A stretch of 64,000 nucleotides of DNA from an uncultured Caulobacterales bacterium (GTDB lineage: Bacteria > Pseudomonadota > Alphaproteobacteria > Caulobacterales > Maricaulaceae), in contig CALFVT010000003.1 in the NCBI GenBank assembly GCA_937928165.1, positions 1 through 64,000 of the forward strand, given 5' to 3'. The translations under genes and the position numbers were made by a program. Positions 17,482-26,867 of the stretch are shown piece after piece (the first letter of the stretch is position 1; every line of letters starts with the position of its first letter). The notes beneath the pieces are model-generated. The model did not search any database. It saw nothing but the letters and a program-made list of their open reading frames with translations, and was not told where the DNA came from.

Positions 17482-18369
17482 ATGCGGCTCGTCATTACCG
17501 GATTTGGACTGCTTGGCGGCTCTATCGCCCGCGCGGCAAAACGTGCGGCGGCCCAGCAAGGCAGCCCGCTCCATATTACAGCCATTGATCCTTCAAGACA
17601 TGTTTTAAAAACCGCGCAGGATTTAGGCCTCGCCGATGAATATGCCGCCAATATCGAAGCTATTCCCCCCGATAGCGACTGGATTATCCTCGCGGCGCCT
17701 GTTGCCGTGAACCAGCAGATATTAAGCCAAGTCATCGCCCGCGCCGGCGCGCGCACCCGCCTCACAGATGTCGGGTCTACCAAGGCTCATCTCACCGCAA
17801 AGCTTGAGCATGATTACCCGAAATTTACCCGCTTTATCCCCGCACACCCCATGGCTGGGCGCGAAGTTTCAGGGCCGGAGAATAGCGCGGAGACTTTATT
17901 TGACGATAAGCTCGTGATTTTAACGCCGCCCAAAACCGCCAATAAAGATGACATTGATGCAGCGGCAAGACTTTATACATCACTTGGCGCACGAATTTTA
18001 ATAATGGATGATGCACAGGAGCATGACCGCCTTATGGGCTATGTTTCTCATCTACCTCATCTTTTGGCCTTTGCGTTTGTGAACCTCGCCGCGAGCCGCC
18101 AAAATGGGGACGTTGATTATCAGGATTTAACCGGCGGCGGTTACCGGGATTTTACGCGCATTGCTGCCTCTGACCCGGTCATGTGGCATGATATTTTCAC
18201 TGAGAATAAAGATAATATTTTAGCGCAATTAGATGAATTTGAACATATCCTTAAAGATTACCGACGCGCTATTGAAACCGGTCAATCAAGCGCGTTAAAA
18301 GCATTTATAAATGAGGCACGCGGGGAGCGCTTACGGCTCCACCCCGGCAGTAAAGGGCAAATATTATGA
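17482..18369 (+). CDS. tyrA: Prephenate/arogenate dehydrogenase
   Basis: 295-residue monofunctional TyrA of tyrosine biosynthesis, oxidatively decarboxylating prephenate (or arogenate). The N-terminal Rossmann motif is GFGLLGGS (residues 6-13). The catalytic region holds DVGSTKAHL and FIPAHPMAGRE, and the helical dimerisation domain contains SHLPHLLAFA. Its stop overlaps the start of pheA by four bases (ATGA). Cofactor preference cannot be judged by eye. Confidence 0.93.
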   Translation: MRLVITGFGLLGGSIARAAKRAAAQQGSPLHITAIDPSRHVLKTAQDLGLADEYAANIEAIPPDSDWIILAAPVAVNQQILSQVIARAGARTRLTDVGSTKAHLTAKLEHDYPKFTRFIPAHPMAGREVSGPENSAETLFDDKLVILTPPKTANKDDIDAAARLYTSLGARILIMDDAQEHDRLMGYVSHLPHLLAFAFVNLAASRQNGDVDYQDLTGGGYRDFTRIAASDPVMWHDIFTENKDNILAQLDEFEHILKDYRRAIETGQSSALKAFINEARGERLRLHPGSKGQIL

Positions 18370-19253
18370 GCTTTGGCGCACACAGCATCGGCTATTTCGG
18401 CGTTCCCGGATCTTACACCCACCAAGCCGCAGAAGAGCTATATCCACAGGCAAAATTAATTGGCTATAGCAGCATATTTGACGTGGTTCGTAATATTGAA
18501 CTAGGTGAGGTTTTAGCCGGCGTTGTCCCCGTTGAAAACTCAACCGCCGGGCGGGTTGCGGAGCTTTACCAGCTTTTAGATATTATTGACCTCTCCATCA
18601 CCGCCGAGCATTTCGTAGAAATCCAGCACTGCTTAGCCGCGCCGCAGCTCGGGGATGACACCCCGGCTGATCTCAACCATATTGAACAAGTTTTATCCCA
18701 TAAACAGGCGATTATGCAGTGCCGTGACTGGCTCGGGGATCACCTTAAACAGGTCAAACTTAGCGAAGCTGCCAATACAGCCGATGCCGCCGAGCGCGTC
18801 TCTGCGGAAGGCAATCCGCGCAAAGCCGCTATCTGTTCAGCCCGCGCGGCCGAGATTTACGGCCTATCTATTCTGCGCCGCAATATTCAAGATTTTGATA
18901 AAAACGTCACCCGCTTTCATGTGCTACAAAAAAAAGCTGCCCCTGCGGACAGCATAGGACAAAACGCCATTACGACGGTTATTTTTCAGGTGCATCACAC
19001 CCCCGGTGCTCTGCTCAAAGCCCTCGGCGCTGTCGCGGCCCATGGGGTGAATATTATCAAACTGGAGACATATATGGTGTCCGGCATGCGCGCCGCGCCG
19101 ACATTTTATGTTGATATTGCCACTAACCGCTTTTCAGACGCGGGCGAGGCCGTTTTATCCGACCTCGTTGACGCGACATCTTTTCTTAAAGTCATAGGTT
19201 GTTATAGCGCCAGCGAGCAGCGCGGCGATATAACTGGCTTCCTGCCCGTTTAG
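18366..19253 (+). CDS. pheA: Prephenate dehydratase
   Basis: 295 residues, converting prephenate to phenylpyruvate for phenylalanine synthesis. GVPGSYTHQAA opens the catalytic domain, GVVPVENSTAG follows, and the catalytic TRFHVL motif is near residue 185. The C-terminal ACT domain (HTPGALLKAL, then KLETYMVSG) has the alphaproteobacterial variant of the ESRP phenylalanine-binding motif, so feedback inhibition is likely. There is no chorismate mutase domain. Coupled to tyrA by a four-base overlap. Confidence 0.95.
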   Translation: MSFGAHSIGYFGVPGSYTHQAAEELYPQAKLIGYSSIFDVVRNIELGEVLAGVVPVENSTAGRVAELYQLLDIIDLSITAEHFVEIQHCLAAPQLGDDTPADLNHIEQVLSHKQAIMQCRDWLGDHLKQVKLSEAANTADAAERVSAEGNPRKAAICSARAAEIYGLSILRRNIQDFDKNVTRFHVLQKKAAPADSIGQNAITTVIFQVHHTPGALLKALGAVAAHGVNIIKLETYMVSGMRAAPTFYVDIATNRFSDAGEAVLSDLVDATSFLKVIGCYSASEQRGDITGFLPV

Positions 19254-19262
19254 GAGATAAAC

Positions 19263-20072
19263 ATGAGCAACGCCCCCCGTGTTTGCCTGATTACTGGTGC
19301 GTCCGCCGGAATCGGCGCGGCCATTGCCCGCGAATATGCCGCCCGCGGCTGGAACCTCGCCCTCACCGCCCGCCGCGAAGCCCCGATGATCGAACTAGCG
19401 CTTGAGCTTAAAGATCAATTCGGCACCACGTCGCATATTTTCCCCCTCGACCTTGCAGACCCGAAAGCCCCGCAAGAGCTCTATGGGCGCATTCAAAAAA
19501 AAGGGCTGTTAATCGACGGGCTTGTGAATAATGCAGGCTTTGGCCATCCGGGGCATTATCTGGATAGTGAGTGGGAGGATCATGAGCGCTCTTTACAAGT
19601 CATGCTCCGCGCCCCGTGTGAGCTTGCCCATATCTTCTCACGCGGCATGGCAAAGCGCGGTTTTGGCCGAATTATCAATGTCGCGAGCCTTGCGGGGCAT
19701 ATCCCCGGCAGTAAGGGCCATACCACTTATGCGGGAATTAAAAGCTTTCTGATTAAATTCTCCCAAAGTCTGCACGCAGAGCTACGCGCGGACGGCGTCC
19801 ATGTCAGCGCCCTTTGCCCCGGCTTTACTTATTCCGAATTTCACGATGTGAATGACACCCGAACCTCCGTTAGCCGCCTGCCGGATTATATGTGGATGTC
19901 TGCCGAAGATGTGGCCGAAAGCGGCGTTGAAGCCTGTGAAAAGGGACGCGCCGTTCATATTACGGGCCGCGTCAATAAAGGGCTTGCGGTTTTAACGCGG
20001 CTCTTGCCCGAATCCCTCGCCGAGAAAATTATTGCCTCCAACTCACACCGCATTCGTAAAGGCGCAGAATAA
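19263..20072 (+). CDS. Short-chain dehydrogenase/reductase
   Basis: 269-residue classical SDR with cofactor loop TGASAGIG (residues 11-18), the structural NNAG motif, the catalytic serine in NVASLAGH and YAGIK for Tyr and Lys. The class includes DltE/YqjQ-like acyl or ketone reductases; the substrate cannot be deduced. It follows pheA by nine bases and precedes pyrF by one base, so it is part of the same transcript. Confidence 0.9.
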   Translation: MSNAPRVCLITGASAGIGAAIAREYAARGWNLALTARREAPMIELALELKDQFGTTSHIFPLDLADPKAPQELYGRIQKKGLLIDGLVNNAGFGHPGHYLDSEWEDHERSLQVMLRAPCELAHIFSRGMAKRGFGRIINVASLAGHIPGSKGHTTYAGIKSFLIKFSQSLHAELRADGVHVSALCPGFTYSEFHDVNDTRTSVSRLPDYMWMSAEDVAESGVEACEKGRAVHITGRVNKGLAVLTRLLPESLAEKIIASNSHRIRKGAE

Positions 20073-20073
20073 T

Positions 20074-20772
20074 ATGACCTTATCCGCTGATCCCCGCCTT
20101 TATGTGGCGCTTGATTTGCCCTCGATTGAAGCGGCGCGAGATATGGTCAAGACTCTTGCTGATTCTGTTACATCTTACAAAATTGGCTTACAGCTTTTGC
20201 CCCTCGGCGGAGCAGAATTTGGCCGTGAACTCACCGCCCAAGGCAAAAATGTCTTTCTTGATTTCAAGCTTCACGATATTGACGCAACAGTCGAAAAAGC
20301 AGCGCGCTCGATTGCCGGGGTCGGCGCGGATTTTTTAACTGTCCATGCCCGCCCAGACGTCATGCGCGCCGCCGCTAAAGGCAAAGGCGATAGCGACCTT
20401 AAAATACTGGGAGTGACGGTCCTGACCTCCCTCGATCAAGCAGCGCTGAATGATATTGGCTACGCTATGAGCCCCGAAGCGCTTGTCATGCGCCGCGTGC
20501 AGCAAGCCCTTGATGCGGACATTGACGGCGTTGTCGCCAGCGCCAAAGAGGCCGCAAAAATTCGCGCCGCTGTGCCTAATGACTTTATCGTCCTCACCCC
20601 CGGCATTCGCATGGCAGGAGACGACGTCGGCGATCAAAAGCGCGTCGCGACCCCTGCGCGGGCTTTTAAAGACGGCGCCTCCCATATCGTGATTGGCCGC
20701 CCGATTACCCAAGCCCCCGACCCCAAAGCCGCCGCCGCGCGGATATTAGCCCATATTGCCTCTGGCGGCTAA
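20074..20772 (+). CDS. pyrF: Orotidine 5'-phosphate decarboxylase
   Basis: 232 residues; the ATG at 20074 directly follows the SDR stop (TAATATG) and gives the standard N-terminus DPRLYVALDLPS. The catalytic Lys-Asp array is in LDFKLHDID, and the phosphate-binding motif appears as VIGRPI near the C-terminus. It makes UMP in de novo pyrimidine synthesis. It converges on the aromatic-transporter gene. Confidence 0.96.
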   Translation: MTLSADPRLYVALDLPSIEAARDMVKTLADSVTSYKIGLQLLPLGGAEFGRELTAQGKNVFLDFKLHDIDATVEKAARSIAGVGADFLTVHARPDVMRAAAKGKGDSDLKILGVTVLTSLDQAALNDIGYAMSPEALVMRRVQQALDADIDGVVASAKEAAKIRAAVPNDFIVLTPGIRMAGDDVGDQKRVATPARAFKDGASHIVIGRPITQAPDPKAAAARILAHIASGG

Positions 20773-20819
20773 ACAAAGCGGCATGAAATAACTTAAATAA
20801 ATCCAAGCCCCCTATCACT

Positions 20820-22130
20820 TCAGCGTTTCTGTACTCGCCATAATCCAAAAGCCGCGATGGATGCGAGGCCTGCGGGCAATGCAAATAGCGCAAAGACATT
20901 CTGCGCCGACCAACCTTTATCAAATAAATACCCCGCAAGCGCCGGTCCCATAACCGCGCCGAAACGGCTCAGTCCAATCGCCCAGCCTGTCCCGCTGGCC
21001 CGTAATTGCGTCGGATAAAGGCTCGGCACGGTGGAGTATAATCCAATCATCGAGCCATGAACGAAAATCCCAATCAATGACACTATGAGGATCACGGCGG
21101 ATAGACTTTGCCCGACATAGCTAAAGATAATCAGTAATAATCCCGCCAGACATAGGTAAAGCGAGGTTATCAAAGCCGGGCGAATTTTATAGCCTAACAC
21201 GCCAATAATGACGATGCCGATCATGCCCGCCAAATTAATCAACCGCCCGCCGCGATTTCCGTCTGCTTCGGTAAAGCCCATATCAATAATCATCTTCGGC
21301 GTCCAAGACAGGAGGAAATAAAGGGTCGTTAATAACAGAAAGAAAGCCGTCCAGATTAAGAGTGTCGATAATCTAAAGCGCGGGCTTAATAATTGCGCGG
21401 CGCTTTGAACCATGGATTGTTTTCCTGCCGCCGCGCTCACCTCGGGTAAAGATAACAGCGGCGCGCGTCCAAATTTCTTTTGTACCGCATTGATTTTTTC
21501 GAGCGCGCCCGCCCCGCCCCGCGCGGCTAGAAAAGCGGTAGATTCCGGCAAAATTAAAATAAACGGAATAAAGAAAAAAGATGTAAACGCGCCAAAGGCA
21601 AAGACATATCGCCAACTCGCAGCTCCGCCGCCGTCAAAGCCGAGTAAATAAGCCGCAATAAAACCCGATAAAAACGCGCCAAAAGGAAAGCCGAGCTGAA
21701 AGAAGGACACGGCGGCCACGCGGTATTTCGGCCCCGCATATTCCGACACAAGCGTGTTCACACTGGCGAGAATACCGCCGACGCCAAAGCCCGTAATGAC
21801 GCGCCCGAGGACTAAAATATTTAAATCCGCGGCGGCCATTGACACAAGCATGCCTGTTCCCGAGAGGGTCAGTCCTGTGATTGTGATAATCTTGCGGCCA
21901 AATTTATCTGCAAGGGCCGCAAGAAAAATTGCGCCGAGCATCATGCCAAACAGCCCCGCACTAAACACAATGCCAAGCTCTGCACGGCTCATGGCCCAAT
22001 CGGCCGAAATCGCATTGGCAGCAAAAGAAATCGCAAGGATATCAAAGCCGTCCTGCATATTGACCATAGCCAATATAAACAGTGCAAAAATTAGATAAGG
22101 CGTCGGCCTGTCGGGATTTATTTCTTTCAC
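20820..22130 (-). CDS. MFS aromatic-acid:H+ symporter
   Basis: 436 residues with 12 predicted helices. The inter-helix motif ADKFGRK between helices 2 and 3 and the helix-1 motif DGFDILAISFA are typical of the AAHS family (PcaK/HpaX/MhpT relatives), which take up aromatic carboxylates with protons. It is the last gene of the hpaF-hpaE-SSADH-MFS operon, 31 bases after the dehydrogenase. By context its cargo is a hydroxy- or methoxy-phenylacetate. Confidence 0.88.
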   Translation of the reverse strand: MKEINPDRPTPYLIFALFILAMVNMQDGFDILAISFAANAISADWAMSRAELGIVFSAGLFGMMLGAIFLAALADKFGRKIITITGLTLSGTGMLVSMAAADLNILVLGRVITGFGVGGILASVNTLVSEYAGPKYRVAAVSFFQLGFPFGAFLSGFIAAYLLGFDGGGAASWRYVFAFGAFTSFFFIPFILILPESTAFLAARGGAGALEKINAVQKKFGRAPLLSLPEVSAAAGKQSMVQSAAQLLSPRFRLSTLLIWTAFFLLLTTLYFLLSWTPKMIIDMGFTEADGNRGGRLINLAGMIGIVIIGVLGYKIRPALITSLYLCLAGLLLIIFSYVGQSLSAVILIVSLIGIFVHGSMIGLYSTVPSLYPTQLRASGTGWAIGLSRFGAVMGPALAGYLFDKGWSAQNVFALFALPAGLASIAAFGLWRVQKR

Positions 22131-22161
22131 GGTTTATCTATCTGTAAATCCATCCACCTCG

Positions 22162-23526
22162 TCAAGATATAGACACGGTCTTCACATTACAAAAAGCGCG
22201 AAGCCCTTCGACCGCCAATTCCCGCCCATAGCCGGAGCGTTTCACCCCGCCAAAAGGTAAGGCCGGATGAGAGGCGGTCATAGAATTAACAAAAGTCGCC
22301 CCCGCTTCAATGCCGTTAATCGCCAGATCTTGCTCTGATAGGTCTTGCGTGAAAATAGACGAACCCAATCCAAAGGGACTGTCATTCGCCAGCTCAATCG
22401 CCGCCTCAATCGAATCCACCTTAAATAAAATCGCGACCGGGCCAAAAATTTCTTCATAATAGGCCTTTGACGTTTTCGGCACATTTTCCAATATGCCCGG
22501 ACGGTAGAAAAACCCGGGACCGTCAATGGGCTCGGCCCCTGTCACGCGGGCTGCGCCGTCTTTCAGCGCGGCCTCGACTTGGCCGATGATTTCTTGCCGC
22601 GCACGCTCTGTGACAAGCGGGCCGATGTCCGTAGATGGATCATTCGGATCACCGACCTTTAAGCCCTCAAAGGCGGCTTTAAGTTTGGCTTTAAATTCAT
22701 CATAAATATCGCCGTGAAGGATAAAGCGTTTTCCGGCAATACAGCTTTGGCCGCAATTTTGCGTGCGCGCCGTGACGGCGGTGGATACCGCTTTGTCTAT
22801 ATCCGCGCTCGGCATAACGATAAAGGCATCGGAACCGCCAAGCTCAAGCACGGTGGGTTTAATTTCCGCTCCGCAAATAGAGGCGACGCTCGCCCCTGCC
22901 CGCTCAGAGCCGGTCAATGTCGCCGCTTTCACGCGGTCATCACGAAGCATCTCGCCGACTTGGTCTGTGGTGACGAAAATATTTTGCAGCGCCCCGTCTG
23001 GGAAGCCGGCACGGCGCACAACATCTTCGACGGAGAGCGCACATTGCGGCACATTGGACGCATGTTTAAGCAGCCCCGTATTCCCTGCCATCAACGCAGG
23101 GCCAACAAAGCGGTAAACCTGCCAGAGGGGGTAATTCCACGGCATGACCACCATGATCGGGCCTAAGGGCAGATAGCGTTTGAACGTTCTCGCCGCTGTC
23201 GCCTGAACCGGTTCATCTGCCATCATCACGGCCGCATTATCGGCGTAATAACGGCAGCCAAGCGCGCATTTTTTAACTTCAGCAATAGCGGATTGAAGAG
23301 TCTTTCCCATTTCTAGCGTAATGATCGCCCCGAGGCGCTCCGCTTCATCGTCAAGGATATCGGCAATGCGGTGCATTGCGGCCCGGCGTTTTCCCAGTAG
23401 CCATGTTTTCAGCGTGTTATGGGCCGCCATTGACGCCGTAAGAGCCGCCTCAACTTGCGCATCTGACATATTATCAAAGCGGGCAATAATCTCGCCCGTA
23501 GCCGGGTTCTGTGTTTCAAAGGCCAT
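22162..23526 (-). CDS. NAD(P)-dependent succinate-semialdehyde dehydrogenase
   Basis: 454-residue aldehyde dehydrogenase. Catalytic C262 lies in NCGQSCIAGKR and the general base E228 in LELGGSDAF; PWNYP at 129-133 is the cofactor region. SSADH-type enzymes oxidise succinic semialdehyde to succinate. That is exactly the second product of the HpaI aldolase encoded in the same island, which supports this role over a generic label. It starts two bases after hpaE. Confidence 0.88.
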   Translation of the reverse strand: MAFETQNPATGEIIARFDNMSDAQVEAALTASMAAHNTLKTWLLGKRRAAMHRIADILDDEAERLGAIITLEMGKTLQSAIAEVKKCALGCRYYADNAAVMMADEPVQATAARTFKRYLPLGPIMVVMPWNYPLWQVYRFVGPALMAGNTGLLKHASNVPQCALSVEDVVRRAGFPDGALQNIFVTTDQVGEMLRDDRVKAATLTGSERAGASVASICGAEIKPTVLELGGSDAFIVMPSADIDKAVSTAVTARTQNCGQSCIAGKRFILHGDIYDEFKAKLKAAFEGLKVGDPNDPSTDIGPLVTERARQEIIGQVEAALKDGAARVTGAEPIDGPGFFYRPGILENVPKTSKAYYEEIFGPVAILFKVDSIEAAIELANDSPFGLGSSIFTQDLSEQDLAINGIEAGATFVNSMTASHPALPFGGVKRSGYGRELAVEGLRAFCNVKTVSIS

Positions 23527-23528
23527 AA

Positions 23529-25061
23529 TTATTTTCCAAGCTTGGGTATGCTATGGGTGCCGTAAGCGATGCAGGTGTTTTTCGTTTCCATATAGAAATC
23601 AAACGACCAATCCCCGCCGTCGCGGCCAATGCCCGATGCCTTCATGCCGCCAAAGGGGGCCGGAAGGTGACGATTGTTTTCCGAATTAATCCAGATCATC
23701 CCGGCTTCGAGCTGCCGTGCGACCCGCATGCCCTTGGCAGAATTTTCCGTCCAAATATATCCGGTTAGGCCATATTCAATGTCATTAGCGATTTTAATCG
23801 CATCGGCTTCATCTTTAAACGGAATGGCCGTCAGTACAGGGCCGAAGATCTCCTCTTGAGCAATGCGCATGGCGTTATTCGCGCCCGTAAATAGCGTCGG
23901 TTTCACATAGCAACCTTCTTTACCTTTACGCGCGCCGCCAACCGCAATCTGCGCACCATCTTCTTTGGCAATATCGAAATAACTCATGACTTTTTCATGA
24001 TGCGTCGGATGGATAAGCGGGCCGATTTCTGTGCTGGCGTCGAGCGGATGACCGACTCTAATCTTTTTAATCCGCGCCGCGACTTTGGCGGTAAAATCAT
24101 CGTAAATATTCTCTTGCACCAATAGCCGCGTGGAGGAGGTACAGCGCTCCCCATTAAGCGAGAACTGCATGAATACCGCCGCATCCAAGGCGTGGTCCAT
24201 ATCCGCATCATCAAACACAATACAGGGGTTTTTCCCGCCAAGTTCCAAATGCAGCCGTTTGAGTGTCGGTGCGGCTTGTTTTTGAATCAGTGAACCCGTG
24301 AAGCTTTCCCCAACAAAGGCAATGGCTTTAATCAGCTCATGTTCCGTTAAGGCTTTACCTGCGCTTTCGCCAAGGCCGTTAACCACATTCAGCACGCCTT
24401 TGGGCAGGCCTGCCTCATAGGCAATTTCGGCCAAAAGCATAGCGGTATAAGGCGAGAACTCTGCCGGTTTTTGCACCACCGTACAACCGCTGGCGAGCGC
24501 CGGCGCAATCTTCCATGTGGAGAGCATAAAGGGCGTATTCCACGGGGTAATTACCCCCACCGCGCCGAGGGGATGGCGGGTCGTGAAATTATGATGATGC
24601 GCGGCAGGTAGACTCAGCCCCTTGCCCGCTTCGACGGCTTTATCGCCAAAAAAGCGAAAGTTTGCCGCGCCGCGTATGGCCGCCTTTTGCATGAAGCGGA
24701 TAGGCTGCCCGGTGTCCATGGATTCGGTCATGGCGATTTCTTCAGCGCGCGCTTCAATGCCCTCCGCTATGGCATACATGATTTCCCGCCGCGCCGCGCC
24801 GTCCATATCGCGCCACCCGCCGAGGAAGGCTTTATAAGCGGCTTTCGCGGCTATATCAATATCGGCCGCTGTGCCAGACCAAACATCACCCAAGCGCGAA
24901 TTATCAACGGGCGTAATATTCTCAAAGGTCTCTTTGGATTTGCCTTTCACCATACGGCCATTGATAAAATGACCTAGCGGCGCTTTCTTAAAGCGGGACA
25001 TATGACGGCGCGCTTTAGTGATGCGTTTATCCAAATCTGACTTTTTCGGAGTTTTAGCCAT
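23529..25061 (-). CDS. hpaE: 5-carboxymethyl-2-hydroxymuconate semialdehyde dehydrogenase
   Basis: 510-residue aldehyde dehydrogenase with LELGGKNP (catalytic Glu) and NGERCTSSTR (catalytic Cys), and the TPWNTPFMLSTWK segment that is typical of HpaE/XylG relatives. It oxidises the ring-cleavage semialdehyde of homoprotocatechuate to the tricarboxylic acid. About 20 extra basic residues precede the usual N-terminus. The start overlaps the hpaF stop by eight bases. Naming relies on position between hpaF and SSADH as well as on sequence. Confidence 0.88.
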   Translation of the reverse strand: MAKTPKKSDLDKRITKARRHMSRFKKAPLGHFINGRMVKGKSKETFENITPVDNSRLGDVWSGTAADIDIAAKAAYKAFLGGWRDMDGAARREIMYAIAEGIEARAEEIAMTESMDTGQPIRFMQKAAIRGAANFRFFGDKAVEAGKGLSLPAAHHHNFTTRHPLGAVGVITPWNTPFMLSTWKIAPALASGCTVVQKPAEFSPYTAMLLAEIAYEAGLPKGVLNVVNGLGESAGKALTEHELIKAIAFVGESFTGSLIQKQAAPTLKRLHLELGGKNPCIVFDDADMDHALDAAVFMQFSLNGERCTSSTRLLVQENIYDDFTAKVAARIKKIRVGHPLDASTEIGPLIHPTHHEKVMSYFDIAKEDGAQIAVGGARKGKEGCYVKPTLFTGANNAMRIAQEEIFGPVLTAIPFKDEADAIKIANDIEYGLTGYIWTENSAKGMRVARQLEAGMIWINSENNRHLPAPFGGMKASGIGRDGGDWSFDFYMETKNTCIAYGTHSIPKLGK

Positions 25062-25452
25062 TATGTTTATCTTTCAATATTTGGTGGATATTATTGTGTT
25101 TCCACGTCCACTCTTTTTCGATCTCTTGAATTTCTAGGCCCAATGACAACGGCTTACCCGCGTCAAAATGGTGTTGCGTAAAGTCTTTCAAAACGGCGAA
25201 AATGACGTCGCCAATTTCTTTTTTAACCGCCGCGCTACGCCCCTGCCCAAGGCGGATAGTGATATAAATGAAGCCGTTCTCATCGGCACCGTCGCCGACT
25301 TTAGCGGCGTCAGTTTTATGCCCGCGCGTCCTAATTCCCCCGATCGGCAAGGCCTGCAGATTCATGGCCGCGCCGTGGATGGACGTAATTAATTCATCCA
25401 TTTTGAGCGCCTGTGACACGGCATGGTTATATTCAATTATAATATGCGGCAT
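25054..25452 (-). CDS. hpaF: 5-carboxymethyl-2-hydroxymuconate delta-isomerase
   Basis: 132 residues beginning MPHIIIEY, the CHMI/tautomerase signature in which the proline exposed after methionine removal is the catalytic base. Length fits the family (about 125). It isomerises 5-carboxymethyl-2-hydroxymuconate to the 2-oxo-3-ene form in the homoprotocatechuate meta-pathway. First gene of the leftward operon, transcribed divergently from hpaG. Confidence 0.92.
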   Translation of the reverse strand: MPHIIIEYNHAVSQALKMDELITSIHGAAMNLQALPIGGIRTRGHKTDAAKVGDGADENGFIYITIRLGQGRSAAVKKEIGDVIFAVLKDFTQHHFDAGKPLSLGLEIQEIEKEWTWKHNNIHQILKDKHNG

Positions 25453-25459
25453 AAAGCAC

Positions 25460-25515
25460 TTGACCTAACAATTTAACATGTTAAATACATTTCTAATTAT
25501 AAAAGTCAAGGTCAA
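25460..25515. promoter_or_regulatory. Symmetric divergent promoter region between hpaF and hpaG
   Basis: TTGACC at 25460-25465 on the + strand and its inverted copy at 25510-25515 (TTGACC on the - strand) face each other, as expected for the -35 boxes of two divergent, overlapping promoters. The -10 boxes are not clear. The palindrome at 25471-25486 lies between them. Confidence 0.45.
25471..25486. promoter_or_regulatory. Perfect 16-bp palindrome, candidate HpaR operator
   Basis: ATTTAACATGTTAAAT is a perfect dyad in the 67-bp hpaF/hpaG divergent promoter. Its core TTAACATGTTAA recurs at the start codon of hpaH. A MarR-family regulator of the HpaR type is encoded two genes away, and MarR proteins bind palindromes of this size. 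Binding is inferred. Confidence 0.55.
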
Positions 25516-25519
25516 GAAA

Positions 25520-26380
25520 ATGAAATTTGTTACTTTTTTATCCGGCGGCCAAGAACGGCTTGGCGGCATACCATCAGCTAGTGGCAAGAACGTCGTTGAC
25601 CTCACGCCATCATTTAAAAGCCTGCATGATGTGCTAAGCCATGGGCAATTAAATGACGCTATTGCCGCCACAGAAAACGGCGAGGCCGCCCTTGCGCTTG
25701 AGACCCTTGAGCTTTTACCGCCCATCACAACAGCCGAGAAATATTTCTGTATTGGGGTGAATTACGCCAATAGAAACGCCGAGTATAAAGATGGTTCGGA
25801 GGCGCCGAAAAATCCGTCTGTATTCATGCGCTCCCGCGAGAGCTTTGTGGGGCACGGCCAGTTTATTGAACGCCCGCCTGAATCACATCAGCTTGATTAT
25901 GAAGGCGAGATTGTTGTCATTATCGGCAAAGAAGGCCGCCGTATTAAGCGCGAAAATGCCCGCGACCATATCGCCGGGCTTTGCGTCATGAATGAAGGCA
26001 CCCTTCGCGACTGGGTACGCCATGCCAAATTTAATGTTACACAGGGCAAAAACTTTGAACGCTCCGGCGCGCTTGGCCCGTGGATGGTGCCGCTGACGGA
26101 TGATATTGACCTGACCGATTTAACGATACAAACCCGCGTCAATGGTGAGCTTCGGCAAGATGATCACACATCAAATATGATGTTCCCGATTGAATTTCAA
26201 ATCGAGTATTTGTCTAAATTCGCCCGCCTTAAGCCCGGAGACGTTATCGCGACCGGTACGCCCAACGGCGCAGGCGCACGGTTTGATCCACCAAAATATC
26301 TCGTCCCCGGAGATGTTGTCGAAGTCACTTGCCCTGTCGTTGGAAGCCTGCGAAATGAAGTCCGTGACGAAATCACCTAA
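25520..26380 (+). CDS. hpaG: Fumarylacetoacetate-hydrolase-family decarboxylase/isomerase, HpaG-like
   Basis: 286 residues from the ATG at 25520, preferred over 25478 because AAGG lies upstream and the upstream extension would cross the operator palindrome. FAH-fold features: the metal ligands in DYEGEIVVIIG and the C-terminal GDVIATGTPNGAG. In the homoprotocatechuate route this family decarboxylates 5-oxopent-3-ene-1,2,5-tricarboxylate. E. coli HpaG is a tandem duplication of about 430 residues, while this is a single domain. It is coupled with the hpaR-like gene downstream. Confidence 0.85.
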   Translation: MKFVTFLSGGQERLGGIPSASGKNVVDLTPSFKSLHDVLSHGQLNDAIAATENGEAALALETLELLPPITTAEKYFCIGVNYANRNAEYKDGSEAPKNPSVFMRSRESFVGHGQFIERPPESHQLDYEGEIVVIIGKEGRRIKRENARDHIAGLCVMNEGTLRDWVRHAKFNVTQGKNFERSGALGPWMVPLTDDIDLTDLTIQTRVNGELRQDDHTSNMMFPIEFQIEYLSKFARLKPGDVIATGTPNGAGARFDPPKYLVPGDVVEVTCPVVGSLRNEVRDEIT

Positions 26381-26424
26381 CCGCGCAAACACGCCGCCGC
26401 GACCATCAAGATAAGGCCAAAATT

Positions 26425-26862
26425 GTGACAGATTCAGAGCTTAGAGCTTATCGGCGCAACCTGCCCATGGCCCTGCTGCGGGCGCGGGAATATGTCATGG
26501 GACATTTTCGCCCGCTCCTGCGCGAGATGGATCTCACTGAGCAGCAATGGCGCGTCATTCGGGCCTTGCAAGGCCATGAAGATGGCCTCGAAGCCACGGC
26601 CCTCGCAGAGCGGACTTTACTGCTCATGCCAAGCCTAACACGGATTATTAAATCCCTCGAGGAGCAAAAACTTGTACGCCGCGAAGCGGTTAAAGGCGAT
26701 AACCGCCGCAAGCTTATTCGCCTTGCTCCGCGCGGTTATGATATCTACGCGAAAATGGCCCCGCTCAGTGAAGCGGAATATAAGAAAATTGAAACTCGTA
26801 TCGGCGCAGACAAGCTAGACCGGCTCTATGCGCTACTCGACGATATTAGGCAGGAAGACTAG
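26425..26862 (+). CDS. hpaR: MarR-family regulator, HpaR-like
   Basis: 145 residues starting at a GTG. The winged helix-turn-helix includes MDLTEQQWRVIRAL, LLLMPSLTRIIKSLEE (recognition helix) and the wing DNRRKLIRL. The opening RNLPMALLRAREYVM and overall length match HpaR, the repressor of homoprotocatechuate operons, which releases DNA when the aromatic ligand binds. It ends six bases before the convergent ligB gene. The likely operators are the TTAACATGTTAA palindromes at 25471-25486 and 29672-29683. Confidence 0.82.
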   Translation: MTDSELRAYRRNLPMALLRAREYVMGHFRPLLREMDLTEQQWRVIRALQGHEDGLEATALAERTLLLMPSLTRIIKSLEEQKLVRREAVKGDNRRKLIRLAPRGYDIYAKMAPLSEAEYKKIETRIGADKLDRLYALLDDIRQED

Positions 26863-26867
26863 CCTCT

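Noticed and set aside
22714-23166. 150-residue frame on the + strand
   Set aside because: Antisense to the SSADH gene, no motif and no ribosome binding site.
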